Source of the DNA: Pseudomonas sp. CFBP 13711
GTDB lineage: Bacteria; Pseudomonadota; Gammaproteobacteria; Pseudomonadales; Pseudomonadaceae
Reading direction: 5' to 3'
Assembly (NCBI RefSeq): GCF_014842265.1
Contig: NZ_JACYVI010000013.1
Span: 62,001 to 126,000, forward strand
DNA length: 64,000 nucleotides
Part shown: positions 26,424 through 35,897 of the stretch, piece after piece
How positions within the stretch are numbered: the first letter of the stretch is position 1
Layout: each line of letters begins with the position of its first letter
Program-made: the position numbers and the translations under genes
Notes under the pieces: generated by a model
What the model was told of the DNA's origin: nothing
Database searches by the model: none
What the model saw: the letters and a program-made list of their open reading frames with translations, nothing else

Positions 26424-27287
26424 CTACTTCGCCAACGCTTTCACCAAGGCTGGCGTCACATAATGCGGGCCATCGAACAGGTAAAGCGGGTAACCGTCGT
26501 AGGCGGCCAGCTGCGGTTTGAGTTCGGCGGCCGTTGCGGAGCGGAAGCCGCCGCCGTAGTTGGGGCGGAAGGCTTCGACGATGATGCGCACGCGGTCCTT
26601 GCCCAAGCGTTCGCGCAGGGTGTCGGCGTAAGTGCGGGCGACCGGTGCGGTGCGGGCGTAGACGCCGACCCCGTCCTGAAAGAACACGCCGATGTCGTCT
26701 GGCAGCCATTGCTTAAGCCAGTCTGCTGTGGCGGCCGGGCCGATGTTGGCGCCGTCATAGACGCTGATCCACAACGGACGCGGAAGCTTGGCCAGCAGCG
26801 CGGGCAGCTCCTTGGCGCGGGTCCAGCTGGGGTCGACTTCAGCCGGGAAGTAATAGCCCGTCACGTGCAACGGCGTCGGCAGTCTGGCGATGCGCTCCGA
26901 GACGGCAGCCAGTTGCTCGATGTTGTCCCGGGAGCGGTTCTCGCTGAAATATCCGGCCAGGCCGATGATTACATCTTGGGCCCAAGGCTCTTTGGCAATA
27001 CGTGCCCAATCGGGCAGCACCGGTACGCTCGGCAGACCGGTGCCTGGCACGAATGCCTGATCGTCGACCACGGTCCATTGCACCAGCAATTCCCTGGCAC
27101 CCAGCTGGTCCCATTGCCCCTTGATGCCGACTGTTTTGTTATCGGGCTGCCAGACAATTCCAACGATGCCGGGGTCCAGCCGTTTTTGCGTGGTGGCGTA
27201 AAACATGGCGGTGCCTGTGACAAGTGTCGCTGCAAGCAGCAGAACACCTAGAGTGGCACGCCGGGGGGTCCTGCCGAGAACTTTCAA
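26424..27287 (-). CDS. Putative glycan-active envelope protein (DUF4434-like / glycoside-hydrolase-like)
   Basis: 287 residues. The start is taken as TTG at 27287, which overlaps the stop of the upstream gene as TTGA, in line with the other overlaps of this operon; the longest frame adds 21 residues. One hydrophobic segment near the N-terminus (ATLGVLLLAATLVTGTAMFY) acts as a signal anchor, so the rest should be periplasmic. The body looks like a TIM barrel: WISVYDGANIGPAATADWL, VFFQDGVGVYARTAP, VRIIVEAFRPNYGGGF. This pattern is seen in DUF4434-type and related glycoside hydrolase families. As last gene of the polysaccharide operon it could trim the polymer during export. The family call is tentative. 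Confidence 0.65.
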   Translation of the reverse strand: MKVLGRTPRRATLGVLLLAATLVTGTAMFYATTQKRLDPGIVGIVWQPDNKTVGIKGQWDQLGARELLVQWTVVDDQAFVPGTGLPSVPVLPDWARIAKEPWAQDVIIGLAGYFSENRSRDNIEQLAAVSERIARLPTPLHVTGYYFPAEVDPSWTRAKELPALLAKLPRPLWISVYDGANIGPAATADWLKQWLPDDIGVFFQDGVGVYARTAPVARTYADTLRERLGKDRVRIIVEAFRPNYGGGFRSATAAELKPQLAAYDGYPLYLFDGPHYVTPALVKALAK

Positions 27288-28273
27288 GGAAGCGCCTTTT
27301 TGATGCGCTGGTGCCACTGATTCAGCGACGTCACGCCCTTGGCGTTCCATTGGGTTGCTGCATCGGGGCCCAGGTGGAACTGACCCTCGTTGAATTGCCA
27401 GACGATCACCTGCGGCTTGTGCTGAGCAAAGTCCGGTGATTCCAGGTACTGCAGTAGTGTCGCCCAGGGGCCGACGTCGCCGGGGTTCCAGGTCAGTGTG
27501 ACCGGGCGGTCCAGGGCGTTGGACAGTTTCTGCGTATAGCCAAGGTAAGGCTGCACGAAGCTGTTGCCGATGACCTGAACAGGGGCCGGGGCGTCATCGA
27601 TCAGCAGGTCTTTCTCGACCTGATGGCGCACGGTGTAAATGTCTCGGCCGATGGCCTTGCGCTTGATGGACGGCAGAAAGTTGCTGGCCAGATCGCCGAA
27701 GGCGCGTTTGTCGAACCATTCCCCCAGCACTGCACCGCCGCCGGGCTCACCCTGCAGGCGATAGCGTGCGGTGATCAGTTTCGCAGTGGCATCGGCTGTG
27801 TTTTCAGCGCTCCAGGCGGTCCAGTGGTAGTCGGCCCGGTAAAACGCCGTCTGCTTGCCTTGCTCGGTGGCTTGCAGAATCGGCTTGATGTTCAGGGTCG
27901 TCAGGCCAGCCTTGGCCAGTTCGCCTTGCAAACGGTCATAGCGCTGCACCACGGCCGGGCTCAGCGGATGGTCGGCAGGCAGGCGCTGGGCGTAGAACGG
28001 CGCTTTCATCGGCACCACCAGCACCACGAGCGCGATTTTCTCGCGCTCAAGTTGGTGTTGGACGTCCTTGATCAGGGCGATGTCGCGCGCAATGCCGGGG
28101 TTATCGACGGTGTTCAGGCTTTCCCACGCAGGAAATAACCAGCCGCCCTGCCCGGTGATCACTGCCGAATCGGCCTGGGCAGCGGTGCCGGACAGGCTCA
28201 GCAGCGCGCCGGCGATCAAGCCGGATACCGAAGGGCGGCGCAGGATGTGGCGAGGTTTTACTAGGAAGGTCAT
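27284..28273 (-). CDS. AlgJ/AlgX-like SGNH O-acetyltransferase
   Basis: 329 residues with a signal peptide ending near GTAAQA, so periplasmic. It resembles AlgX/AlgJ and WssI, which move acetyl groups onto polysaccharides in the periplasm. The expected catalytic features are present: an Asp-His pair in YRADYHWTAWSAE near residue 190 and a serine in QVIGNSFVQPYLGY near residue 265. The N-terminal part has GQGGWLFPAWESLN, similar to the family start. It overlaps the algF-like gene by ATGA and the next gene by TTGA, so all three are translated together. No AlgI-type membrane acyltransferase gene is present in the operon. Confidence 0.83.
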   Translation of the reverse strand: MTFLVKPRHILRRPSVSGLIAGALLSLSGTAAQADSAVITGQGGWLFPAWESLNTVDNPGIARDIALIKDVQHQLEREKIALVVLVVPMKAPFYAQRLPADHPLSPAVVQRYDRLQGELAKAGLTTLNIKPILQATEQGKQTAFYRADYHWTAWSAENTADATAKLITARYRLQGEPGGGAVLGEWFDKRAFGDLASNFLPSIKRKAIGRDIYTVRHQVEKDLLIDDAPAPVQVIGNSFVQPYLGYTQKLSNALDRPVTLTWNPGDVGPWATLLQYLESPDFAQHKPQVIVWQFNEGQFHLGPDAATQWNAKGVTSLNQWHQRIKKALP

Positions 28274-28935
28274 GGGGCAGTCTGGTCAACGAGGCCGATC
28301 AGGCGGGGGGTCTGGCGTGAGCCGACCAGGAACAGGCTGTAACGGTCACCGGCCTTGAAGGGCTCAAGCTTGAGCGGCAGGCTGGCGCTTTGATCGCAGC
28401 TGGCAATAAGAGTCGCCTGCACCGGATTGATGGTCCGCTGCGCCTGGCCATTGAGCGGCAGCTGGCTGAACACGCTGGAACCGTTGGCCAGCTTGATCTC
28501 GGCTTTGTCACAGCCGGCGCTGAGGTTGTAGACGTTGAGTTCGGCGCGCAAGTCTTTGCCGCGCGGCTGCGGGTCGATCACCACCCGGGGGGCGGCCACC
28601 GGATCGCTGTTCAGAATCACCGTGACAAAGGCGTTTTTCGGAACGTTCAGGCCCTTGAGCTCACGCTGGTTGACCGTAATGCGCAGCGGTTGCCGCGAAT
28701 CCACCACCTGGAAAGGACTGGCCACCACCGACTGCGCAGACAGGGCAACGCCGGGCTTGTTGTCCACGCTCACTTGCACGGCGCCGTCGGCGGGATTGAC
28801 CACCCGCACCCAAGCCGAGCCTTCCGGCAGTTTCGGCGCATAGAGTTGAGCGATTTCCGACGCAGCCTGAGCCACTGTCGACGCCATGCCCAGGCTCAGT
28901 CCGAGCCCCATCAGCCAATACATACGAGGGTGCAT
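28270..28935 (-). CDS. AlgF-like polysaccharide acetylation protein
   Basis: 221 residues from the ATG at 28935, which has GAGGA five bases upstream; a TTG at 28947 would overlap the nfrA stop but fits less well. A signal peptide ends near TVAQA. The body is made of beta-rich segments (GSAWVRVVNPADGAVQVSVD, LRAELNVYNLSAGC) as in AlgF, the periplasmic adaptor in alginate acetylation, and WssG of acetylated cellulose. Two cysteines (in SAGCDKAE and LIASCDQSA) may form a disulfide. It sits between nfrA and the AlgJ/AlgX-like gene. Confidence 0.85.
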   Translation of the reverse strand: MHPRMYWLMGLGLSLGMASTVAQAASEIAQLYAPKLPEGSAWVRVVNPADGAVQVSVDNKPGVALSAQSVVASPFQVVDSRQPLRITVNQRELKGLNVPKNAFVTVILNSDPVAAPRVVIDPQPRGKDLRAELNVYNLSAGCDKAEIKLANGSSVFSQLPLNGQAQRTINPVQATLIASCDQSASLPLKLEPFKAGDRYSLFLVGSRQTPRLIGLVDQTAP

Positions 28936-28943
28936 ATCCGTCC

Positions 28944-31520
28944 TCAATAGGAGTAAGTCAGGCGAGCGAAAACACCTTTGGCGCGGTCATCGCCAGACAC
29001 TTTCACTCGGTATTGCAACGAAAAATCCACATAGGAGCGCGGCGCGTTGTACGCGTCTTCGCGGAACCAGTAGCGCACGTTGTTGCCCACGCCGACGCCA
29101 GCGGCATGGCCGGAAGAATATTCGGTGCTGCCGTCGGAGCGGGTGTCGCTGTCCATCTTCGAGTCGTAGTCGTACGCGGCCACCACGTGGGGGAATGTCA
29201 CCCAGCGCGAGCCGGCACCGCCAATGGCGTAGCTGCGACCGCCTTGCCATTCGCTGTTGATGTAGTTGCGCGAGTCGTTGACGTAATGACCGGTCTCGGC
29301 GAACAACTGCGACGTCCACCAGCTGGGGACATCAACCCGCAAATCGGTGCCGATGCTGGCGCCGTAACCCAGGCGCAACAGCCAGTCGCCGTCGATGTCG
29401 GAGGACCCCAGGGGAAAGATCCGTTCCACGGCCGCCATGACGTTCAGCGAGGTGAACGGCTTGACCCGCACGCCCAAGGCGCCTTGCAGCGCATCCAGGC
29501 CGGTGTCCGAGTCGCTGTTCTTGCTCCACAGCGTATCGGTGACCCGGCCATACAGCTCGACGAAACGGGCGTTGCGGTAACCCAGCGGACGCCACGACAG
29601 TTCGGTGCTGTTTTGCAGGCTGTCGTTGCTGCTACTGCCGCTCCCGTTATTGCCATTGCTGGTGCCGGTGCTGGGCGCCGAGCTCAAGCCACTGCTGGAA
29701 CTGTTGCCGCGATAACTGGTGGTGCTGGTCAGGCCCCAGGTGCGCGACACATCGGCCACGGCGCGGCGGGTGTCGAACAGCTGCTGGTCGGTCATGTCCA
29801 GTTCGCCGGCATTTTTGGCGTCGATAACCCGCTTGAAATAACCCACAGCGTGTTCGTCGTCACTGACCCGCATCGCGTTGTAGGCCGCGTCCTGAGTCGC
29901 CGTCGGCGCTAGAGGCGTTGCGGCGTCAGCTTTGCGGAATGACTCATGGGCGCTGTCATCGTCGCCGGCCTGCACCGACAGGTAAGCCACTTGCAGGTCG
30001 CTCATGCCGTCCAGCTCGCCAGCGTCGCGGGCTACCTGCAAACGTTCCCGCGCCGTGCGACGTTGGCCCAGCTCGGCATAAAGGCTGGCTTCTTCATACG
30101 TGGGCAGGCTGCCCAGGGCCAGGGCCTGGGTGAAATCCTTGCGGGCACCGGCATCGTCACCGGTCTGCTGGCGCAACCGACCGCGCTGGGCCAGCAGGCG
30201 GGCGTCGTCGCCATTGGCTTGCAGGCCATCGCTGGCCGCCGCTATCGCTTCGGGCAAGCGCTTCTGCTCGGTCAGGGCGCTGACCAGCAGGCTGCGATAG
30301 GCCGGATTCTGCGGCGCCCGGCGAATGGCTTCGCTGGCCAGAGCCGCAGCCGAAGCGGCGTCCTTTCGGGCCAGCGCAGCGTAAGCCTGCACCGCCGTGT
30401 CCGTGCCGCCATCGCGCTGGTTGCCCGGCCAGATATCGCAGATCAGGCCGAATGCGCTTTCCTGGCAGTTAAGGGCCGGCGCCGGAAAACGCGTCGCGGT
30501 TTTCAGGCCATTGTTCTTCTGGCGCAACGCGACCTGGGCGGCGGCGCGACGGCGGGCAACTTCACCGCCCGTGTCGGCGGGCAGTTTCTGCAACTGGTCC
30601 AGAGCCTGTTGCGGCGCGTTGTTGGCCAGCGCCAGGTCGGCGGCGAAAAAGCGAATCTCGCGCACTTCAGAATCCAGCAAGCCTTCGATGGACAAGGCCC
30701 GGTTCAAGTCGGCCTGTGCCGCCTGAGTCCTGCCCTGACGATCAAGTGCGTAGCTGCGCAGAATCCACGGCGCGGTTTCGCCATCGTCCTGGGCCAGCGC
30801 GCCGGTGGCGGCCAGTTCGGCGGCGCGGTAATCCTGGGTCGCGATCAGCGCGCTGATCAGCAACTGCTGGTGAGCGCCGATTTCCGGTGCCCAGGCCACG
30901 GCCTTGCGGGCTTGATCCACGGCCAGCGGCAGGTTGCCTTGTTCCAGGGCGCGATAACCGGCGATGGCCAGTGGCGCGGCCAGTTGGCGGCGAATGGCTT
31001 CGCGGCGCATCAACAGGGTGTCGTCATCCGGGAAAACCCGCAGAGCTTCGGTGGTGGCCTGATCGGCTTCTTCCAGATGCTGTTGGCGTTGCAGGGATTC
31101 GATCAGCAGCAGGCGATAATCCATGCGCTTGGGTGCCTGGGCGATCGCTTGGCGAGCGGACTGCGCGGCGACGCCGAAGTTGTCGCGATCATAGGCCTTG
31201 AACGCTTGGGCCGCCGCGCTGAAACCGGGGGCCGGGCGCGACGGCGACTGCGGGTAGCGCTTGGGGTTGTCGCGCTGTTCCTTGTCACGTTGTGCCTGCA
31301 CGATCAGCCGGTTCAGACGGGTGACATCGGCCCGCTGACGCAAGGCTTCGCGGGCCTTGGCGATGGCCAGGTCGTAGTCCTTGCGGTCGTAGGCGCTGTA
31401 GGCCTCACTGGCCGCCTGGTAAGCGGGACCGGTCAACGGTAGGGGCAGAACTTCGCCATGGACCAGCGCAGGCAAAAGGGTCAGCCCCGTGGCCATGAGC
31501 GTCAGGAAGGGGCGGTTCAT
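28944..31520 (-). CDS. nfrA: NfrA-like outer-membrane TPR protein (phage N4 receptor family)
   Basis: 858 residues. A signal peptide ends near ALVHG; residues about 30-590 are TPR-type helical repeats (YSAYDRKDYDLAIAKAREAL, FKAYDRDNFGVAAQSARQAI). A Ser/Gly/Asn-rich linker at about 600-630 leads to a C-terminal beta-barrel-like domain that ends in an aromatic residue (ARLTYSY), the signature of outer-membrane barrels. This is the layout of E. coli NfrA, the outer-membrane part of the Nfr polysaccharide export path that phage N4 uses as a receptor. The TPR part would guide the polymer through the periplasm. The start overlaps the nfrB stop (ATGA). Confidence 0.88.
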   Translation of the reverse strand: MNRPFLTLMATGLTLLPALVHGEVLPLPLTGPAYQAASEAYSAYDRKDYDLAIAKAREALRQRADVTRLNRLIVQAQRDKEQRDNPKRYPQSPSRPAPGFSAAAQAFKAYDRDNFGVAAQSARQAIAQAPKRMDYRLLLIESLQRQQHLEEADQATTEALRVFPDDDTLLMRREAIRRQLAAPLAIAGYRALEQGNLPLAVDQARKAVAWAPEIGAHQQLLISALIATQDYRAAELAATGALAQDDGETAPWILRSYALDRQGRTQAAQADLNRALSIEGLLDSEVREIRFFAADLALANNAPQQALDQLQKLPADTGGEVARRRAAAQVALRQKNNGLKTATRFPAPALNCQESAFGLICDIWPGNQRDGGTDTAVQAYAALARKDAASAAALASEAIRRAPQNPAYRSLLVSALTEQKRLPEAIAAASDGLQANGDDARLLAQRGRLRQQTGDDAGARKDFTQALALGSLPTYEEASLYAELGQRRTARERLQVARDAGELDGMSDLQVAYLSVQAGDDDSAHESFRKADAATPLAPTATQDAAYNAMRVSDDEHAVGYFKRVIDAKNAGELDMTDQQLFDTRRAVADVSRTWGLTSTTSYRGNSSSSGLSSAPSTGTSNGNNGSGSSSNDSLQNSTELSWRPLGYRNARFVELYGRVTDTLWSKNSDSDTGLDALQGALGVRVKPFTSLNVMAAVERIFPLGSSDIDGDWLLRLGYGASIGTDLRVDVPSWWTSQLFAETGHYVNDSRNYINSEWQGGRSYAIGGAGSRWVTFPHVVAAYDYDSKMDSDTRSDGSTEYSSGHAAGVGVGNNVRYWFREDAYNAPRSYVDFSLQYRVKVSGDDRAKGVFARLTYSY

Positions 31521-33625
31521 GCCGGGAGCTCCGTTGGGTAATGACTGTGCTGACGGGCCACGGCCTGTTCGATGGTGGTCCGAGGCAGCACGCCGCTGTC
31601 GACGAGATAGTCGCCAATGCGGCCGTGGTGCTGCGGGCGGTAATTGAGCATGGTGCGGTTGAACACGTCGCGGTCAAGCAGCCCCATTTCTATCAACAGG
31701 TCGCCCAGCATCGGCGCGCGGGCATTGGGCACCGGCTGGCCATCGAGCGCGTAGACGTTGCGCAATTGCGCGACGATCTCGCTTTCTCGGGCGATCAGTT
31801 GTACCGGCTCGCTGCCCAGCTCATCGCTGATCTGTTGCAGGCCTTCGGCGGACAGCGGGCTGGCGACAGCGATCTGCGCACGGCCTGCCTCGTTGGTCCC
31901 CAGCGGCACAACACGCCAGCGCAGGGCAAACTCGTCGGCCAGCAGCGAGGCGTCGGCTTTGTGGGCGACATCGAACACCCGCGGCAGATCGTTCTGGAAG
32001 GCGATGGCTTCAGCCAGGGTTTCGTCATCCAGCCAGCCGTGGCTGAGCAAAATGCGGCCCAGTGGCATATGGCGGGTTTGTTGTTCGTCCAGCGCCGTTT
32101 GCAGGTTGGCGTCGTTGATCGCCTGCCAGGACAGCAACACGCTGCCCAGCTTGCGCGGTGCGGCGGCCACCAGATCGGTAGACGGGAAGTCGTGCATGGT
32201 CTTGTCCCAGACCAGCTTGCGATTGAGCGCCTTGCCCACCAAAAACATGCGCCACGCCCGGGAGGCGGCCATGAAGTTGACGAAGTTGCCCACCACCATG
32301 CGCGGGATCGACAGCAGACCGTGCTGCCAGCCATACAGCACCGTCGTGAAGTAGCAGCGGTGCAGGATGCGCCAGCCCAAGGCCAGACCGTTGGCAATCA
32401 ACAGGTACTTGATCCAGCCGTTGGATTCGAACGGCGTCGGGAAACTCACGTTCCACAACCCGCTCTGGCGCAGGATAATCAGCGCTACCAGTTGCACCAG
32501 GATCACGTAGGCCAGGATGCTGACAAACGCTGTCACCACGCCCTTGCGGTCGCGAAACAGCAGGTATCGGTTGGCCAGCGAGCCGTTCCAGCCCATCTGC
32601 TCCCAGCCTTGCAGGCCGATGCCGAGGGTCCAGCGCGCTTTCTGGCGAAACGCCGTGCGGAAGGTGTCCGGGAAGAATTCACGGACACACAGCGGCATTT
32701 TCAGGGTGGATTCGTAGGGTTTGCGGAACCACGATTTGCGCAGCACCCGGAATTCCACCGGGAAGCGTACGAAAATGGCGTTCATGCCGACTTTGGCCAG
32801 GCGCGCGCCAACGTCGTAGTCCTCGGTGAGGCTGTCGGTGTTGAACGGCTGGTTCTGGGTTTCCCCGGCCAGCACTTTCAAGGCCCGGTGCGAGAAGCAG
32901 GTGCCGACGCCGGCTGAGGGCACGGTATCGGTCATGCTTTCGCGGACCACCAGGTCCTTGCCGTGCCATTCGGCGAACTCGTCCATGTACGTGCCGGCTA
33001 CCCATTCGTACCAGTTGCGTTCCAGGGAAACGACCGGCAGCTGGATCATGTCCTTGCGCGGCAACAGGTAGTTGAACAGGCGCAATTCCAGCGGGTGCAG
33101 CACGTCTTCGCTGTCGTGCAGCACGACGCCGGCGAAGGTCATGCCGTGGGTCTGTTCATGCAGGAAAATCGCCTGAATCACCCAGTTCAGGCAGTCAGCC
33201 TTGCAGGTCGGACCGGCATGGGGGACTTCCACGCGATGCAATTGCTTGTAACGCCGACGCATGCGCTCCACCTCATCGATGGTGCGCTGGTCGTTGATGT
33301 AAGTGCCGACGAAGACCACGTAGTTCTGGTAGTCGAGGGTCGACACCATGTTCTCGATCATCGGCGCGATGACGTCGTATTCCAGCCAGGCCGGAACCAT
33401 GATCGCCAGTGGCTGTTCGTCCCGGTCCAGCAATTGCCGGGCGGTCAGTGGCCGGTATTTGCGGTCCGCAGTGAACTTGCGAAACAGGCGGCGAGACCAG
33501 TACCACAGGTCAATGAACAGATCGTCCAGGCTGGAGATCAGGATCAGCACCGCGACCACAATGGTCGCGACCTCCAGGAAGCTGTAGTAATGGGCCAGCC
33601 AGTACGGCCAATAAAGCGACGTCAT
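31517..33625 (-). CDS. nfrB: NfrB-like inner-membrane glycosyltransferase with MshEN domain
   Basis: 702 residues. One or two membrane segments lie at the N-terminus (ATIVVAVLILISSL); the GT2 domain has AIMVPAWLEYDVI, an Asp in LHDSEDVLHPLEL, TEDYDVGARL and the QKARW motif typical of processive synthases. More membrane segments follow (VTAFVSILAYVILVQLVALI). The C-terminal 210 residues hold 24-residue MshEN motifs at about 492-515 and 521-544 with the standard five-residue spacer, a T2SSE_N-like middle part, and a second, more degenerate pair at about 639-692. MshEN motifs bind c-di-GMP, so the synthase should be switched on by it, as reported for E. coli NfrB. Confidence 0.9.
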   Translation of the reverse strand: MTSLYWPYWLAHYYSFLEVATIVVAVLILISSLDDLFIDLWYWSRRLFRKFTADRKYRPLTARQLLDRDEQPLAIMVPAWLEYDVIAPMIENMVSTLDYQNYVVFVGTYINDQRTIDEVERMRRRYKQLHRVEVPHAGPTCKADCLNWVIQAIFLHEQTHGMTFAGVVLHDSEDVLHPLELRLFNYLLPRKDMIQLPVVSLERNWYEWVAGTYMDEFAEWHGKDLVVRESMTDTVPSAGVGTCFSHRALKVLAGETQNQPFNTDSLTEDYDVGARLAKVGMNAIFVRFPVEFRVLRKSWFRKPYESTLKMPLCVREFFPDTFRTAFRQKARWTLGIGLQGWEQMGWNGSLANRYLLFRDRKGVVTAFVSILAYVILVQLVALIILRQSGLWNVSFPTPFESNGWIKYLLIANGLALGWRILHRCYFTTVLYGWQHGLLSIPRMVVGNFVNFMAASRAWRMFLVGKALNRKLVWDKTMHDFPSTDLVAAAPRKLGSVLLSWQAINDANLQTALDEQQTRHMPLGRILLSHGWLDDETLAEAIAFQNDLPRVFDVAHKADASLLADEFALRWRVVPLGTNEAGRAQIAVASPLSAEGLQQISDELGSEPVQLIARESEIVAQLRNVYALDGQPVPNARAPMLGDLLIEMGLLDRDVFNRTMLNYRPQHHGRIGDYLVDSGVLPRTTIEQAVARQHSHYPTELPA

Positions 33626-33637
33626 CGAAGGGTTCCG

Positions 33638-35851
33638 TTACTGGCGATTGCGACGGGCGCTACGGCCAGCCAACATCAGGATGAGCACCAACAGGATGCC
33701 GCCGGGGATCAGCCACAACAGCGAAGGTGTGCGCCAGGCGTCCAGGCCCTTGGGCTCTTCTCTGTCGATGAACTGGCTGCCGTTTGGATCCTGGGTATCG
33801 AAGGTGTTCACGACACCGTTGTCGCCCAGGATTGACACGTCGCCGCGGGTCAACAGCACCGGCTTGGCGAACACAGGGGCTTCGCTGCCAAGAACGCGAT
33901 AGACCAGACCGTGCTGACCACCGGCATCCACCGCCTGCAGTGACGCCAGGTGGTTGAGCGGCGACAGGTCCAGCAGCGGCTGGTCCTTGTGGTTGATACG
34001 CAGGCGACCCTGGTCATCGACCTGAACCGATTCCTTGCTGTCCTTGAGCGGCAGCTCGAAGGCCAGGAAGTCTTTGTCCGGCGTGACCGTGGCTTTAGGA
34101 TCGCTGCTGACTTTCAGTTCAGCGCGCAGCGGCGAAACGCCCGCCCCGTCAGCCACCGAGATCACCTGCGGCAAGCTGCTGGCCGGGTGATCCAGGTAAG
34201 TCTGGGGCACGAGGATCTGAGTGTTCGTTGCGTAACGGGCGGCCATGCCGGAGAAACCGTCATCCAGGGAAATCTTGTCCAGCACGATGTGGCTGGTCGG
34301 CAATACGGAAACCGGGAACGCTTGCGGCGTTTCCAGGCAGCGATCACTGACGGGCTGACGCTGGAACGAGACCCGCAGGACGTTCCTGGAACCCAGGGCG
34401 TAGCTCGGGATGCGCGCTTCGATGCGTTGCTTTTCGCCGTTGGCAAGCAACTGTTGCGCGCCGATCAGGTAGTCGTTGAGGAACAGTGACGCCACCGGAG
34501 CGGTGTCCGACGCGCCAGGGGCGGCGGACACATCGATCACGGCCTTGACGGGCAGACGACCGTCGTAGGCCACGGTGCCCAGCGGGAACGAAGCGCTCCA
34601 GTCGGACTTGGCGAGCACGTCGATGGTGCCGGGGTTGCCGCCCAGATTGCTCAGGGCCACACGGCCGTCGGCACTCAGCGGCATCTGCGCTTCGCTGACG
34701 GTCAGCGTGCGACTGCGGGCCAGTTTGTTCCAGGCGCTGCTGAACAGGGCCATGGCCTTGCCGGCCGCGTCAGGGGCGATCATCAGTACCGGACGAGTGC
34801 CGAGCAGCGCCAGACGCACATTGTCCGTACCCTTGGCGGCCATACCGGCGTTCACGTGACGTTCGCGCCATTGAGTAAACGCACCGCCCGCTGAGGCATC
34901 CAGACCTTGAATCTGACTTTGCAGGGCGTCCAGGGATTCGTTGATCGCCTTGAGCAATTGCGGGTCGTTGATGGCCAGGTCGGCCTGCACATCGGGGGTC
35001 TGGCCGAGCATCAGCAATGCGCCGATTTCCGCCGGGTTGGCCAGCGTATGCGAGCCCTTGCCGTTGAGGGCGGCGAAGGCCGGAATGCTCTGCAGTTCGG
35101 CCGGAATGCGCAGGGCGCTGAGGTCAACGCTGTCCTGTACGGCAGGGAACGACAGGATGCGCGCATGTTTGCCGATCCGTTCCAGGGCCACGCCCAGGCG
35201 CCAGGCGGCGTCGTAAGAGCCGGCTGCCAGGCCGCCCGGAGCGACCATGATGCCCGGCTTGCCCGGCAAGGCACCCCAGGCAGCGCCGACGTCCTGCAAC
35301 AGATTGGCGTCGTAGCTGTAATTGAGGCGGGTGTCGGGTTCGATGCGCAGTACGTTGCCAATCGCGCGTTCGTCTTCACACAACACGCGAGACACGATCG
35401 ACGACCAGGCCACGCCCAAGCGCACCGAACCGCTGTTGCGAGCGGCTTTGTCGACGCCCAGCGTGGAGCTGGCGTTGCCTTGCGCTTCGCTGAGCCCTTC
35501 GGCCCGTACCGGATAACCGTCCAGGGACAACAGCAAGGTGTTGCGACCGCCCTCCCCGTTGAGGTAACTGGCATCGAAGGTCAGCGACGCGTCGGTCAAT
35601 GGCACACCGGCTGGAACCGGCAGGTACAGTTCGCGGCGCGAATCCGTGGAACCGAGCACGATGGGTGCATCGATGCCCAGATCGCTCAGGCGAATCTCCC
35701 GGTGTTGCTGGGTATCGGCATTGAGTCGGTTGATCGCCTCGGTGAGCGGGCTGTCCGCCGCCAGGGCAAAGTTGGGCACGAGCGCGAGCAGGCTCACGCC
35801 ACAGACAAGGGCGCTAAGCGCGCCCGTTTGGGTGGCAACGGAAGACTTCAT
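33638..35851 (-). CDS. BcsB-like periplasmic polysaccharide synthase subunit
   Basis: 737 residues from the ATG at 35851; the longest frame adds 36 residues before the signal peptide. The signal peptide ends near VPNFALA. The body matches the BcsB family (PF03170), with carbohydrate-binding and flavodoxin-like domains (PAGVPLTDASLTFDASYLNG, DKISLDDGFSGMAARYATNT), and one C-terminal membrane helix (LIPGGILLVLILMLAG) with a basic tail that would dock on the synthase. In cellulose systems BcsB is needed for the activity of BcsA; here it would pair with NfrB. The nfrB start is only 12 bases downstream. Confidence 0.87.
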   Translation of the reverse strand: MKSSVATQTGALSALVCGVSLLALVPNFALAADSPLTEAINRLNADTQQHREIRLSDLGIDAPIVLGSTDSRRELYLPVPAGVPLTDASLTFDASYLNGEGGRNTLLLSLDGYPVRAEGLSEAQGNASSTLGVDKAARNSGSVRLGVAWSSIVSRVLCEDERAIGNVLRIEPDTRLNYSYDANLLQDVGAAWGALPGKPGIMVAPGGLAAGSYDAAWRLGVALERIGKHARILSFPAVQDSVDLSALRIPAELQSIPAFAALNGKGSHTLANPAEIGALLMLGQTPDVQADLAINDPQLLKAINESLDALQSQIQGLDASAGGAFTQWRERHVNAGMAAKGTDNVRLALLGTRPVLMIAPDAAGKAMALFSSAWNKLARSRTLTVSEAQMPLSADGRVALSNLGGNPGTIDVLAKSDWSASFPLGTVAYDGRLPVKAVIDVSAAPGASDTAPVASLFLNDYLIGAQQLLANGEKQRIEARIPSYALGSRNVLRVSFQRQPVSDRCLETPQAFPVSVLPTSHIVLDKISLDDGFSGMAARYATNTQILVPQTYLDHPASSLPQVISVADGAGVSPLRAELKVSSDPKATVTPDKDFLAFELPLKDSKESVQVDDQGRLRINHKDQPLLDLSPLNHLASLQAVDAGGQHGLVYRVLGSEAPVFAKPVLLTRGDVSILGDNGVVNTFDTQDPNGSQFIDREEPKGLDAWRTPSLLWLIPGGILLVLILMLAGRSARRNRQ

Positions 35852-35897
35852 TAAGGCAGATCTCAAGCTGATAGAGGGGCGGTCGTTCGATCGGTCG

